DNA from: Dermabacter sp.
GTDB lineage: Bacteria; Actinomycetota; Actinomycetes; Actinomycetales; Dermabacteraceae
DNA length: 64,000 nucleotides
Direction: 5' to 3'
NCBI GenBank assembly: GCA_030538475.1
Contig: JAUNTX010000003.1
Coordinates: 62,001-126,000, forward strand
The notes below the pieces were generated by a model. It was not told where the DNA came from, ran no database searches, and saw only the letters and a list, made by a program, of their open reading frames with translations. A program made the translations under genes and the position numbers. Positions 49,718 through 58,391 of this stretch are shown one piece after another. The stretch's first letter is position 1, and the number at the start of each line of letters is the position of its first letter.

Positions 49718-49993
49718 TCAGTCGCGGCGGTAGCGCTCTTCAGCATCCGCGTCGCGCACCGGTTCGGCCGGGCGGTCATCGCGCGGATCGTACTGACGAT
49801 CCTCGCCCGCGCGGGGCTCCACAGCGCCCTCGTCCTTCGGATCGTCCTTGCGCATTTCCTGAACCTCGCTCTTGAAGATGCGCATCGACTGCCCCATGTT
49901 GCGGGCCAGGCCCGGAAGCTTGTTCGCGCCAAAGAGCAGGATCACGAGAACGATGAGGAGAATGATCACCCAGGGCTGTCGGAAAAAGTTCAT
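49718..49993 (-). CDS. tatA: Twin-arginine translocase pore subunit TatA
   Basis: This 91-residue protein has the TatA plan: an N-terminal TM helix (WVIILLIVLVILLFGANKLP, residues ~8-27), the FGxxKLP hinge, an amphipathic helix (GLARNMGQSMRIFKSEVQEM, ~28-47) and an acidic, charged tail. TatA oligomers form the pore used by folded twin-arginine substrates. It is separated from tatC by a hairpin. No TatB-type gene is present, as usual in many Gram-positive minimal systems, though actinobacteria often have tatB elsewhere. Confidence 0.96.
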   Translation of the reverse strand: MNFFRQPWVIILLIVLVILLFGANKLPGLARNMGQSMRIFKSEVQEMRKDDPKDEGAVEPRAGEDRQYDPRDDRPAEPVRDADAEERYRRD

Positions 49994-50108
49994 GCCTGAC
50001 CACCATTGATAGAAAGTTCGCTAGGCGGCCGGTCCAGAAGTGACCGGCCACGGATTCATGGTGCCACACGCGTGCCGCCTTTGGACGGCGCTCGGTGGCC
50101 GCCCCAGC

Positions 50109-52079
50109 CTACTCCTGATCGGTGAGGATGAAGGTCTCAGCCACGCGGTGCACGGCGCTGCGCAGCGGCGCGGGCGCGATCACCCGGGCGCGCGAGCCAG
50201 TCTCGAAGATCGCGGCCACGAGCGCGTGCGGGGACCGGGAAGACACCCGCGCGTAGGTGAGTCCCGTGCGCGAATCGTAGCGGGTGCCCGCGCTCGAGAA
50301 GGCCTCCAACAGCCAGTGCGCGCCCGCCTGGACCTCGAGCAGGACGCTCGAGGTATCGAGCCCCTGGAGGATCGACGGCGAGGTGCCGTCACCGCACGCG
50401 GGAGCAGACTCATCGCCCGGCGCCCACGCCGCGACGATCCGGTCCATGCGAAACTCCCGCACATCGCCCGCGAGGTGGCACGTGGCCTCGACGTAGACGG
50501 TGCCGTACATGCTGAGCATGCCGCGCGGGGACACGTCGCGCACGCTCACGCCCGGACGATCCGGCGGCGAATACATGATGCGCACGCGCGTGCCGCCCTG
50601 CAGAGCGTCCTCGATGAGGCGGGGAATCCTCGCCTCCGTCGGCTCCTGGCGGGCGGGCTCCTCGTGCCCCGTACCGTCCTCGGCGGCGCTGCGCAGGCGC
50701 TGCTCCCCGAGGATCCCCGTGAGGAGCGTGCGCACGTTGAGCAGGGCCGACGGGGAAAAGAGATCATCGACCGGTCCGAGCGCCTCGATGCCGAGCAGCA
50801 GGGCGCTCGCCTCCGAGGGCGTGAGGGTCAGGGGCACGGCCAGGGCGTCGGCCCCGCGGATGCTCACCACGCCGCCTTCCCACTGCGCGTCCACGAGTTC
50901 GTCGATCCCCGAGGAGTAGTCCCCCGCCATGTAGAGGGTGCGCAGATCGCGGTCCAGATCGTCCGTGGAGATGCCGAAGTGCGCGGCCATCTCCTCGAAT
51001 CCCACTTCGCCGTGCGCATACACGTAGGCAATCTCCGCGCTCAGGCGCGCCAGGTCGTCGTCGCCGCGACCCACGTCCCTCGGCTTGGCGGGGCGGGCGA
51101 GCGGGAGGCGGGCCACGTCATCCTCGCTCACGTCGGCCTCGCCCGTATGGGCCTCGCGCACGCGCTCGCGGATGCGGCGCCACTCATCGACCACGAGCGC
51201 GTCGCCCTCGAGCGCGACCCACATCGGCTCCGCAAGGGCAAGGGTGAGGGCGCGCGCGTGGGCCGCGGGCGGGATCTCGAAGGCGTCCTCGTGAGCGCCG
51301 ACGCCGCACTGGGCGCGCAGGGCGAGGGCCTTGTAGGGCTCGACGCGTGCCGCAATGGCCGCGTGGGCGTCCGTGCCCGCGGCCTCGGGCCCCACGAGAT
51401 CGGCGAAGGAGTTCACGGCCTCGCGCGGGTGCGTGGCGGCCCCGGCGTCGAGCGGCGTGCTTTCGATGCGGCTCACGCGAAAGAGCCGGGGAGCCTCGCG
51501 CACGAGGTCGAAGCCGTACACGTACTCGCGGCCCTCGTGCGTGCCTACCTTCCACGGCTCGACGTGGCGCTGCTCGGCCTCGCGGCCCGGCGCAGTGCGA
51601 TAGGTGAAGGTCACGGCGCGTGTGCCCGCGTAGGCCTCGAGGAGCGGGCTGAGCGCCGCGGAGGCCCCGAGCCTGCCGAGAGAGCCCCGCCCGTTCGTCG
51701 TAATCCCTTCGGAGGCGAGCTTGGCGCGCACCCTGGCCCCGAGTCCCGAGCCGCGCTCCGTGCTCCACATCGCCGCCGCGGCGGCCAGCACCGCGCGCTC
51801 TTCGGGGCCCGCCTCAAACGTGCGGCCCGCACCGTCCGAGGTCACGAGGCGGTAGCGCGGCGTCTGCGGATCCAGCGGATCGGGCTCGGTACGAATATCG
51901 AGGCCGAGCTTGTCGAGGCGCGCCAGATCCCGCACGAACTGGCGACGCTTGGTCGCCGCACCGCCCTCCCCGTAGCCGGGCACGAGGTGCAGGAGTTCGC
52001 TGCGGCTCAGGCCGCGCCGGGTCGCGGCGAGCGTGAGCGCGAGGCTGAGGAGTCGTTCAACATTCTGCGTGGGTGGCAC
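50109..52079 (-). CDS. pafBC: PafBC: fused WYL-domain DNA-damage regulator
   Basis: This 656-residue protein is a natural fusion of PafB and PafC, each with a winged-helix domain and a WYL domain. The first HTH is near residues 5-60 (NVERLLSLALTLAATRRGLS), the first WYL domain ~135-210 (VTFTYRTAPG, VEPWKVGTHEGREYVYGFD); the second HTH is ~345-400 (LSAEIAYVYAHGEVGFEEMA) and the second WYL domain ~500-570. In mycobacteria PafB and PafC are separate genes whose complex activates DNA-repair genes independently of LexA. A -10 box 6 bp before the GTG suggests a leaderless mRNA. The gene precedes tatA, the conserved actinobacterial order. Confidence 0.92.
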   Translation of the reverse strand: MPPTQNVERLLSLALTLAATRRGLSRSELLHLVPGYGEGGAATKRRQFVRDLARLDKLGLDIRTEPDPLDPQTPRYRLVTSDGAGRTFEAGPEERAVLAAAAAMWSTERGSGLGARVRAKLASEGITTNGRGSLGRLGASAALSPLLEAYAGTRAVTFTYRTAPGREAEQRHVEPWKVGTHEGREYVYGFDLVREAPRLFRVSRIESTPLDAGAATHPREAVNSFADLVGPEAAGTDAHAAIAARVEPYKALALRAQCGVGAHEDAFEIPPAAHARALTLALAEPMWVALEGDALVVDEWRRIRERVREAHTGEADVSEDDVARLPLARPAKPRDVGRGDDDLARLSAEIAYVYAHGEVGFEEMAAHFGISTDDLDRDLRTLYMAGDYSSGIDELVDAQWEGGVVSIRGADALAVPLTLTPSEASALLLGIEALGPVDDLFSPSALLNVRTLLTGILGEQRLRSAAEDGTGHEEPARQEPTEARIPRLIEDALQGGTRVRIMYSPPDRPGVSVRDVSPRGMLSMYGTVYVEATCHLAGDVREFRMDRIVAAWAPGDESAPACGDGTSPSILQGLDTSSVLLEVQAGAHWLLEAFSSAGTRYDSRTGLTYARVSSRSPHALVAAIFETGSRARVIAPAPLRSAVHRVAETFILTDQE

Positions 52080-52138
52080 GGCTCCACACTAGTGCGCGGT
52101 GGCGAATCCGGCGCACCGCAGCGCCTAGGCTGGTGGCC
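52080..52138. promoter_or_regulatory. Back-to-back leaderless promoters of pafBC and the DUF3866 gene
   Basis: In this 59-bp gap TAGTGT (minus strand, 52086-52091) ends 6 bases before the pafBC GTG, and TAGGCT (plus strand, 52126-52131) ends 7 bases before the DUF3866 ATG. Both spacings fit leaderless transcripts. There is no room for conventional leaders. Confidence 0.6.
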
Positions 52139-53257
52139 ATGATTCGTCTCGAAGTGGCGCGCGTTCAGCAGATGCGCGATGTATGGCCGGGCGTCACGCG
52201 CGCGTGGGTGACAAGCGAGGCCGACGGCGCCCGGCTGAGCGCGCTCGCCTACACCGCTATCGTCGGCGAGCTGAATCTCGGCGATCTGGTCCAGGTGAAC
52301 ACGAACGCGCTGCGACGGGGGCTCGGCACGGGCGGCGATGCCTTCGTGGTGGCGCGCGTTCCCAGCCCCACGGGAGGAGATGCTGCCGACGCAGCTGACG
52401 AGCCGCGCGGGCACATGATGAAGGCCCGATACACGCCCCAGCAGATGCTCGTGGACGCCCTCGACGATCCGGCGAGCCCGCACCATGGCATCATCGATGC
52501 GGCGCGGAGCCTCGACGCCTTACCCGTCGTGGTCGCCGACCTCCATTCCTCGCTCGGATCTATCGCGGCGGGGGTGCTCGCCGAGCGCCCCGGCGCCCGC
52601 ATCGTCTACCTGCACACTGACGGCGCCGCCCTGCCGGCGGCCTATTCGCGCCAGAATGCCGCGCTTCGCGACGCCGGAATCCTTGCCGCGACGATCAGCA
52701 CGGGCCAGTCGTTCGGTGGGGATGCGGAAGCGGTCTCCACCCCGTCGGCCCTCATGGCGGCCCGCCACGTATACGGGGCCGACGTCGCCATCGTGAGCCA
52801 GGGCCCCGGCAACCTCGGCACGGGCACCACGTGGGGATTCTCCGGCGTCCAGGTGGCCGACGTGCTCAACCAGGTGGGCGCGCTCGGAGGGGTACCCATC
52901 GCGGCCCTGCGCGTCTCCGAGGCCGATCAGCGTGCGCGCCACGCGGGGCTCTCTCACCACAGCGCGACGGTCCTCGAGACCCTCACCTACCCCTCGGTCC
53001 TGCTGCCCGTGCCGGAGGCCGAGCTCACGGCCGTCGATGCCGAGGTACGAGACGCCCTGGTCTCCATCAACGCTCGTCGCGTGGCGGCGGGTCGCCCGGC
53101 GCACAGCTTCCAGCCAACGCCCAGGGGCGGGCTCCTGGAGGCGATTGCGGCGCTCCCGAGCCCCGTCAGCACGATGGGTCGCGGGCTCGACGAGGATCCG
53201 TCGGCCTTCCTCTATGCCGCCCTCGCGGGCCGGGCTGCCGCACGGGTCGCCGCGTAG
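52139..53257 (+). CDS. DUF3866 family protein
   Basis: This 372-residue protein matches the actinobacterial DUF3866 family. Recognisable stretches are LGDLVQVNTNALRRGLGTGG (residues ~49-68), KARYTPQQMLVDALDDP (~98-114), VVADLHSSLGSIAAGVLA (~139-156) and VSQGPGNLGTGTTWGFSG (~218-235). Repeated Gly-rich turns suggest an alpha/beta enzyme-like fold, but no catalytic function is established. It is single, divergent from pafBC and convergent with the PH-domain gene. The start is the ATG 7 bp after a TAGGCT -10 box. Confidence 0.85.
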   Translation: MIRLEVARVQQMRDVWPGVTRAWVTSEADGARLSALAYTAIVGELNLGDLVQVNTNALRRGLGTGGDAFVVARVPSPTGGDAADAADEPRGHMMKARYTPQQMLVDALDDPASPHHGIIDAARSLDALPVVVADLHSSLGSIAAGVLAERPGARIVYLHTDGAALPAAYSRQNAALRDAGILAATISTGQSFGGDAEAVSTPSALMAARHVYGADVAIVSQGPGNLGTGTTWGFSGVQVADVLNQVGALGGVPIAALRVSEADQRARHAGLSHHSATVLETLTYPSVLLPVPEAELTAVDAEVRDALVSINARRVAAGRPAHSFQPTPRGGLLEAIAALPSPVSTMGRGLDEDPSAFLYAALAGRAAARVAA

Positions 53258-53282
53258 GTCGCCGAGGATCCGGGCGCGGGGC

Positions 53283-53762
53283 CTATTCGGGCTCGGCCGG
53301 GGAGGCCGGTCCCTCGCTCGTGCCGTAGCGGGCGATGAGGGCGTTGAAGGCGCGCGCCTGCGCCACCCCGTAAGCCCCGTCGGCGCGCTGAAGCGCCATG
53401 AGCGCCACCGTGTCGCCGTTCGCGAGGTCCAGATGCGCCCACGGGTCGCCCTCTGGAAAACTCACCGCGAAGAGCTCGGGCCACGTGAACCGCGCGGTCG
53501 AGAACAGGTTCTTTACCCGCACGCCCTCGGGCGTAGCCGCGATCTGCACGTCGGCCTGCCGGTGGCAGAACCACGCCACCACCGCGCCAAACAGCAGAAA
53601 CCCGAGGCGATCGCTCCAGTGCGAGTTCTCCGCGGGCAGCACGACGGCCATGACGATCGATGCGGCGAGGACCAGGGCGCCGATGCCGAGCGCCCAGCGC
53701 CTTGCCACCCGCGGCCGAAACAGCGCGGGCAGATGAGGCGCGGGCGCCGTCAGATCCGACAT
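53283..53762 (-). CDS. PH-domain-like small membrane protein
   Basis: This 159-residue protein has two TM helices (residues ~22-42 and ~50-66) followed by a bacterial PH-like domain (VQIAATPEGVRVKNLFSTAR then FTWPELFAVSFPEGDPWAHL). Proteins of this kind occur widely in actinobacteria next to hisG. The ATG at 53762 is used; it overlaps the 3' end of hisG by 13 bp, so it is probably co-transcribed with the histidine genes. A longer frame to 53867 would lie antisense-free over hisG and is unlikely. Function unknown. Confidence 0.75.
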   Translation of the reverse strand: MSDLTAPAPHLPALFRPRVARRWALGIGALVLAASIVMAVVLPAENSHWSDRLGFLLFGAVVAWFCHRQADVQIAATPEGVRVKNLFSTARFTWPELFAVSFPEGDPWAHLDLANGDTVALMALQRADGAYGVAQARAFNALIARYGTSEGPASPAEPE

Positions 53763-54607
53763 GCCTGAATGTCCGTCACGATGATGGCGCGCGCCCCCGC
53801 CTCGTACAACTCGTCCATGATCCGGTTCAGGTGCGTGCGCGAGACCATCGCGCGCACCGCGTACCAATCGCGGCCGTGCAGCGGCGAGACCGTCGGCGAC
53901 TCGAAACCGGGCGTGATCGCGACCGCGCCCTCCATCTTCTCGGCCGGAATGTCATAGTCCAGCAGCACGTACTCGCGGGCCACGAGCACGCTCTTGAGGC
54001 GGCGAATCATGACGTCGAGGGTGTGCTGGGCATCCTCGGCCAGCACGAGGCCGGGCCGGGAAAACAGCACCGCTTCGCTGCGCATGATCGGCTCGCCAAA
54101 CGTTTCCAATCCCGCCGCGCGCAAGGTCGAACCCGTCTCGACCACGTCCGCGATCACGTCGGCGATCCCGAGGCGAATGGAGCTTTCGACCGCGCCGTCG
54201 AGGTGCACCACGGACGCCTCGATCCCGTGCCGCTGAAGGTACTCCCCCACGAGTCCTTCATAGCTCGTCGCGATCCGCGCGCCCTGCAGGCTCGAGCGGT
54301 CGCGCTCCACGCCCGCGGGCGCGGCGAAGCGGAACGTGGACAGGGCGAAGCCGAGCTTCATAATGATCGTCGCGGGCGTGGCCGCATCCAGGAGCATGTC
54401 CTCGCCAGTGATGCCCACGTCGACCGTGCCGGTGCCCACGTAGACGGCGATGTCTCGCGGGCGGAGGAAGAAGAACTCGACGCCGTTGGCGTGGTCAACG
54501 AGCACGAGTTCCTTGCTCGAGGAACGGCGAACATAGCCGGACTCGGAGAGGAGTTCCGAGGCGGGCTCGTGGAGCGCGCCCTTGTTGGGGACCGCAATGC
54601 GCAACAT
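53750..54607 (-). CDS. hisG: ATP phosphoribosyltransferase (long form)
   Basis: This 285-residue enzyme catalyses the first step of histidine synthesis, joining PRPP and ATP. It is the long form, which is hexameric and has a C-terminal ACT-like domain for feedback inhibition by histidine (residues ~210-285). Typical stretches are RIAVPNKGAL (~3-12), YVGTGTVDVGITGEDML (~55-71), and IADVIADVVETGSTLRAAGL (~150-169, PRPP loop). The ATG at 54607 is fixed by the conserved N-terminus. hisE lies 86 bp upstream, as in mycobacteria. Confidence 0.96.
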   Translation of the reverse strand: MLRIAVPNKGALHEPASELLSESGYVRRSSSKELVLVDHANGVEFFFLRPRDIAVYVGTGTVDVGITGEDMLLDAATPATIIMKLGFALSTFRFAAPAGVERDRSSLQGARIATSYEGLVGEYLQRHGIEASVVHLDGAVESSIRLGIADVIADVVETGSTLRAAGLETFGEPIMRSEAVLFSRPGLVLAEDAQHTLDVMIRRLKSVLVAREYVLLDYDIPAEKMEGAVAITPGFESPTVSPLHGRDWYAVRAMVSRTHLNRIMDELYEAGARAIIVTDIQACRI

Positions 54608-54693
54608 GGCAGGTGACTTTCTGTAACGACGGACGGGGGTGCGCGGGGCGCAGGGATCGGGGTCGAGGCTTGGGGTCTGGGCTTGAGCTGGGG

Positions 54694-54957
54694 CTACAGC
54701 TTGGCGTAGATCTGGTCGAGCGTGAGGCCCTTCTTCACCATCATCACCTGCACGTGGTAGAGCAGCTGGCTGATCTCGAGCGCGGCATCGTCCTCGCTCT
54801 CGTACTCGCACGCCATCCACACTTCGGCGGCTTCCTCCACGATCTTCTTCCCGATCCCGTGGACCCCCGAATCCAGCTCAGCGACGGTGAGCGATCCCTC
54901 CGGGCGCTGCTCGGCCTTGGTCTGAAGTTCCGCGAAGAGGGCATCAAAAGTTTTCAC
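54694..54957 (-). CDS. hisE: Phosphoribosyl-ATP diphosphatase
   Basis: This 87-residue all-helical enzyme hydrolyses PR-ATP to PR-AMP, the second step of histidine synthesis. The MazG-like metal-binding residues are in [18 protein letters not shown] (residues ~39-56) and [17 protein letters not shown] (~58-74). Length matches stand-alone HisE. The GTG start is preceded at 6 bp by a TACGGT -10 box (54964-54969), suggesting leaderless translation. It begins the hisE-hisG-PH gene set. Confidence 0.95.
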   Translation of the reverse strand: MKTFDALFAELQTKAEQRPEGSLTVAELDSGVHGIGKKIVEEAAEVWMACEYESEDDAALEISQLLYHVQVMMVKKGLTLDQIYAKL

Positions 54958-54963
54958 ACCGCT

Positions 54964-54969
54964 ACCGTA
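54964..54969 (-). promoter_or_regulatory. -10 box of leaderless hisE
   Basis: TACGGT on the minus strand ends 6 bases before the hisE GTG. There is no Shine-Dalgarno sequence in the gap. Confidence 0.45.
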
Positions 54970-55016
54970 GCCGGGAAGGATGGGAGGCGGGCGGCGCGCT
55001 CACATCCCGAATGCCG

Positions 55017-55036
55017 CCCGCGGGTGCGCCCGCGGG
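55017..55036. terminator. Hairpin downstream of rpe
   Basis: CCCGCGGG-TGCG-CCCGCGGG makes an 8-bp perfect stem 13 bp after the rpe stop (minus strand). No T-tract follows. It could end the rpe transcript before hisE starts. Confidence 0.45.
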
Positions 55037-55049
55037 ACGGACGGGGTGC

Positions 55050-55724
55050 TCAGTGCCGGTGGGCGGTAGCCAGCGCCCGCAGGGTCTCGATCTCCTTCGC
55101 CGCATCCGGCGCCTTGTAGATCGCGCTTCCTGCCACGAACACGTTCGCGCCCGCATCGGCCGCCCGCTCAATCGTGGACGCCGAAATGCCACCATCGACC
55201 TGGATCGACACGTCGAGGTGCGAAGCGGAAATCGCCGAGCGTGCCCGGCGGATCTTCGGCAGCATGACGTCGAGGAACGCCTGGCCCCCGAAGCCCGGTT
55301 CGACGGTCATGATGAGCAGCATGTCGAACTCGCCGATGAAGTCGAGGATCGGCTCGATGGGGGTGGCCGGGCGCAGCGCGAGCCCCACGGCCACGTTCTT
55401 GCGCCGCAGCTCACGCGCCAGGCGAATCGGCGCGGCGGAAGCCTCGAGGTGGAAGGTCACCGATTGCGCACCCGCCTCCGCGAACAGCGGCGCCTGCGTA
55501 TCCGCATTCTCGATCATGAGGTGGGCATCGACGGGGATGGGGCTGCGCCGCACGATCTGCTCCACCATCGACGCCCCAAACGTGAGGTTCGGAACGAAGT
55601 GGTTGTCCATGACATCCACGTGCGCGGCCTGGGCCGTCGCGATGCGGTCCAGTTCGGCACCGATCTGCATGAAGTCGCAATTGAGGATCGAGGGGTGAAT
55701 GGCGGTGGCATCGGTGGAATACAC
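55050..55724 (-). CDS. rpe: Ribulose-phosphate 3-epimerase
   Basis: This 224-residue TIM-barrel enzyme interconverts ribulose-5-phosphate and xylulose-5-phosphate in the pentose phosphate pathway. Active-site stretches are IHPSILNCDF (residues ~9-18), HVDVMDNHFVPNLTFG (~36-51), VDAHLMI (~67-73), MTVEPGFGGQAFLDVMLPKI (~136-155) and VDGGIS (~173). The GTG start has AGGAGA 6 bases upstream. It follows rsmB by 76 bp in the same direction. Confidence 0.96.
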   Translation of the reverse strand: MYSTDATAIHPSILNCDFMQIGAELDRIATAQAAHVDVMDNHFVPNLTFGASMVEQIVRRSPIPVDAHLMIENADTQAPLFAEAGAQSVTFHLEASAAPIRLARELRRKNVAVGLALRPATPIEPILDFIGEFDMLLIMTVEPGFGGQAFLDVMLPKIRRARSAISASHLDVSIQVDGGISASTIERAADAGANVFVAGSAIYKAPDAAKEIETLRALATAHRH

Positions 55725-55800
55725 GGCGTCTCCTGGTGTCTCGCGCGAAAATCTCGGGGGCTAACGGGGATGTCTGTGCTGTCGGGAATATTCGGTGCTG

Positions 55801-57357
55801 TCAGGCGGTGGGGAGCTTGCGGAGCAGGGCGAGGAACATCGCGTCGGTCCCGTGCACGTGCGGCCATAGCTGCACGTAGGGGCCGTCCCCGAGGTCCATC
55901 TCCGCGCCGGGCCGCACGCCCTCCATGAGCGGCGCGCGCGCATCGAGCACCTCGATATCCGTGCGGCGGCGCAGAGCGTCCTTGATCACGAGCATCGTTT
56001 CAGCCACGTGCGGGGAGCACGTGACGTAGGCGATCACGGCACCGTCGGCCGCGGCGTCTATGGCGCTTGCGAGCAGCGCGCGCTGCACCTGCCCGAGCTG
56101 GCCCAGATCGCCCGGCTGCTTGCGCCAGCGAGCCTCTGGCCGACGCCGAAGGGCACCAAGGCCGGAGCACGGCACGTCGGCGAGGACGCGCGAGAACTCA
56201 CCGGGGAAGCGTTCGCCGAGGGCGGTCGCGTCCGCGGTGAGGGTGTCGATCTCCGCTCCGGCTTCGGCGAGGGTGCGCACGGAGCGCTCGACGAGGCGGG
56301 TGCGGTGCTCTTGCAGTTCGACGGCGAGGACCTCGGCGTCGCGCTCGATGCTGAAGCCTGCCAGGAGCGCGGTCTTGCCGCCCGGGCCCGCGCACATGTC
56401 GAGCCAGCGGGCGTCGTCGGCCTGGACGAGCGCGTCGGCACCGATCGCGAGCGCGAGGGCGACGAGCTGCGAGCCTTCGTCCTGCACCGCGGCGCGGCCT
56501 TCGGCCACGGGCGGGATCTGCCCGGGATCGCCCGAGGGCCACGTGGCGCCCACAATCGAATATTCGGCGGCGCCGGCCCCGAACTCCTCAAGTTCGGAGG
56601 CATCGGTGAGGCCGGGGCGCATTACGAGGCTCACGCGCGGGGCGCGGTTCTGGGCGGCCAGCAGGTCCTCGAGTTCTTCCGGGGCGCGCCCGTGCACCTT
56701 GAGCGCGTCGCGCAGGGCCCGCACGATCCACACGGGGTGCGAATACACGAGCGCGAGGTAATCGTCTTCGTGGGTGGCCCGATCCGGGGCGATGATCTCC
56801 ATCCACTCCTCGAGCGTGTGCTGGCCCACCTTGCGCAGGACCGCGTTGACGAGCGAGGCGGAGCCCGCGCCCGTGACATCGCGGGCAAGACCCACAGTTT
56901 CGGAGGCCGCGGCGTGCGGGGAGACTGCCATGTCGAGCAGCTGGTAGGCGCCGAGGCGCAGCACGTTCAGTACCGACGGCTCGATTTTTGCCAGTGGCCG
57001 ATCCACGCATTCGGCGAGCACCGCGTCCAGGCGGCCCTGGGCGCGCAGGGAGCCGTAGAACAATTCCGTGGCGAACGCGGCGTCGCGCCCGCTCACGCGG
57101 TGCTTGCGCAGCACCGTGGGAAATACGAGGTTCGCGTAGGCCTCGTTCTCGGTTACCTCGCGGGTGGCCTCGTAGGCGGCTAGGCGCGACGGGGTGGTTT
57201 CGCGCCGACGCTCGCTCGGGCGCGCGCTTGAAAATCCCTTGCGGGAGGCGCCGCGACCTCGCGAGCCACTGCGTTCGTGGCCCGCGCTGTTGCGGTGGCG
57301 CTGCGTGTGGCCGCCCCGGCTCCGGCCCTCGCTCCCGCCTCGTGCGTGCTCGCTCAT
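55801..57357 (-). CDS. rsmB: 16S rRNA (cytosine-C5)-methyltransferase RsmB-like
   Basis: This 518-residue enzyme methylates a cytosine in 16S rRNA (C967 in E. coli). A disordered Arg/Gly/Ser-rich N-terminal tail (residues ~1-55) precedes a NusB-like domain (~58-190), then the SAM domain with WLDMCAGPGGKTALLAG (~315-331), LADVPCSGLGALRRRPEARW (~409-428, catalytic PC motif) and YVTCSPHVAE (~453, TCSPH second Cys). The usual E. coli length is ~430, and the extra length is the tail. It overlaps fmt by ATGA, the usual fmt-rsmB pairing. Confidence 0.94.
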   Translation of the reverse strand: MSEHARGGSEGRSRGGHTQRHRNSAGHERSGSRGRGASRKGFSSARPSERRRETTPSRLAAYEATREVTENEAYANLVFPTVLRKHRVSGRDAAFATELFYGSLRAQGRLDAVLAECVDRPLAKIEPSVLNVLRLGAYQLLDMAVSPHAAASETVGLARDVTGAGSASLVNAVLRKVGQHTLEEWMEIIAPDRATHEDDYLALVYSHPVWIVRALRDALKVHGRAPEELEDLLAAQNRAPRVSLVMRPGLTDASELEEFGAGAAEYSIVGATWPSGDPGQIPPVAEGRAAVQDEGSQLVALALAIGADALVQADDARWLDMCAGPGGKTALLAGFSIERDAEVLAVELQEHRTRLVERSVRTLAEAGAEIDTLTADATALGERFPGEFSRVLADVPCSGLGALRRRPEARWRKQPGDLGQLGQVQRALLASAIDAAADGAVIAYVTCSPHVAETMLVIKDALRRRTDIEVLDARAPLMEGVRPGAEMDLGDGPYVQLWPHVHGTDAMFLALLRKLPTA

Positions 57358-58310
57358 GCGTTCTCCTTCGCTGCTGCTGAATCGATGCGGTCCCCGGTGC
57401 TAAGGCGGGCGCCGCGCGCGAAATCGGCGGCGGCCATCTCCTTCTTGCCCGCGGGGACCACGCGCGTGATCTCAAGCGGTGTGGTGGCGGTGCCGAGGAA
57501 CAGGTACTTCTTCGTCACGCCCAGCTCTCCCGGAGCAAGGCGCATGTTGTCCGGCGCGGCCTCGAGCCCCACGCCGGTGAGACGAACGCGCACCCCGCCG
57601 ATCTCAACGAAGGCGCCCGGGCTCGGCGCGTGCGCCGCGATGTGGGCGCGCACCGCTACGGCGGGGCGTGCGGGATCGACCGGCAGGTCGCGGGCATTGA
57701 TTTTCGTGGCGTAGCTCACGCCCTCGGTGCTCTGCTCCGTCAGCGTGAGCCGCCCGGCCTCGAGGGCATCGAGCACCTCGACGAGCACTCCGGCACCCAG
57801 CTGGGCCATGCCCGCAAGCGCCTCTCCCGCGGTCTCGGTCGCGCCGAACGTGTAGGGCGCCACCTGCGCGAGGGGGCCGGTGTCCATGCCTTCATCGAGG
57901 CGAAAGACGCTCACCCCCGAGGCGGTGACGCCCGCTTCGATGGCCCGTTGCACCGGCGCGGCCCCGCGGAAGGCGGGAAGCAGGGAGAAGTGCAGGTTGA
58001 ACCAGCCGCCGGGCACGAGGTCGAGGACGGCGCGGTCCAGGAGCTGCCCGTAGGCCACGACCGGCGCGGCCTGCACATCGAGGGCAGCGATCTGCGCCTT
58101 CGCCTCGTCGCTGCGTACGCGCACGGGATCAAGGATTGGGACGGACCGCTGCGCCGCCCATGCCGCGACGGGCGAGGGTTGGAGCGTGCGGGAGCGGCCC
58201 CGGCGGGCGGGCGGCTGGGTGAGGACGGCCGCCACCTCGTGCCCGGAATCAGCGAGGGCATCGAGTGCGGTCACGGCAACATCGGGGGTGCCGGCAAAAA
58301 GTACGCGCAT
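57354..58310 (-). CDS. fmt: Methionyl-tRNA formyltransferase
   Basis: This 318-residue enzyme formylates initiator Met-tRNA using 10-formyl-tetrahydrofolate. The N-terminus MRVLFAGTPDVAVTALDAL, the catalytic stretch NLHFSLLPAFRGAAPVQRAI (residues ~103-122), and DEGMDTGP (~137-144) are diagnostic; the C-terminal OB-like domain occupies ~205-310. Length matches the family. It is the first gene of the fmt-rsmB pair, joined by a 4-bp overlap. There is no def gene next to it. Confidence 0.96.
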   Translation of the reverse strand: MRVLFAGTPDVAVTALDALADSGHEVAAVLTQPPARRGRSRTLQPSPVAAWAAQRSVPILDPVRVRSDEAKAQIAALDVQAAPVVAYGQLLDRAVLDLVPGGWFNLHFSLLPAFRGAAPVQRAIEAGVTASGVSVFRLDEGMDTGPLAQVAPYTFGATETAGEALAGMAQLGAGVLVEVLDALEAGRLTLTEQSTEGVSYATKINARDLPVDPARPAVAVRAHIAAHAPSPGAFVEIGGVRVRLTGVGLEAAPDNMRLAPGELGVTKKYLFLGTATTPLEITRVVPAGKKEMAAADFARGARLSTGDRIDSAAAKENA

Positions 58311-58391
58311 GATGCCAGCCAGTCTATCCGCCCACCCGGCCGCACCTGTGGGCTGCCGGGCGGTTGCGTGTGTCCGCAGCGACGGCGCTGA

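Noticed and set aside
50040-52142. Plus-strand frame of ~700 codons opposite pafBC
   Set aside because: Arg/Gly/Ala-rich shadow frame; pafBC on the other strand has clear HTH and WYL domains.
53283-53867. Longer start for the PH-domain gene inside hisG
   Set aside because: The extension is His/Arg/Gly-rich noise over hisG; the conserved part begins at the ATG at 53762.
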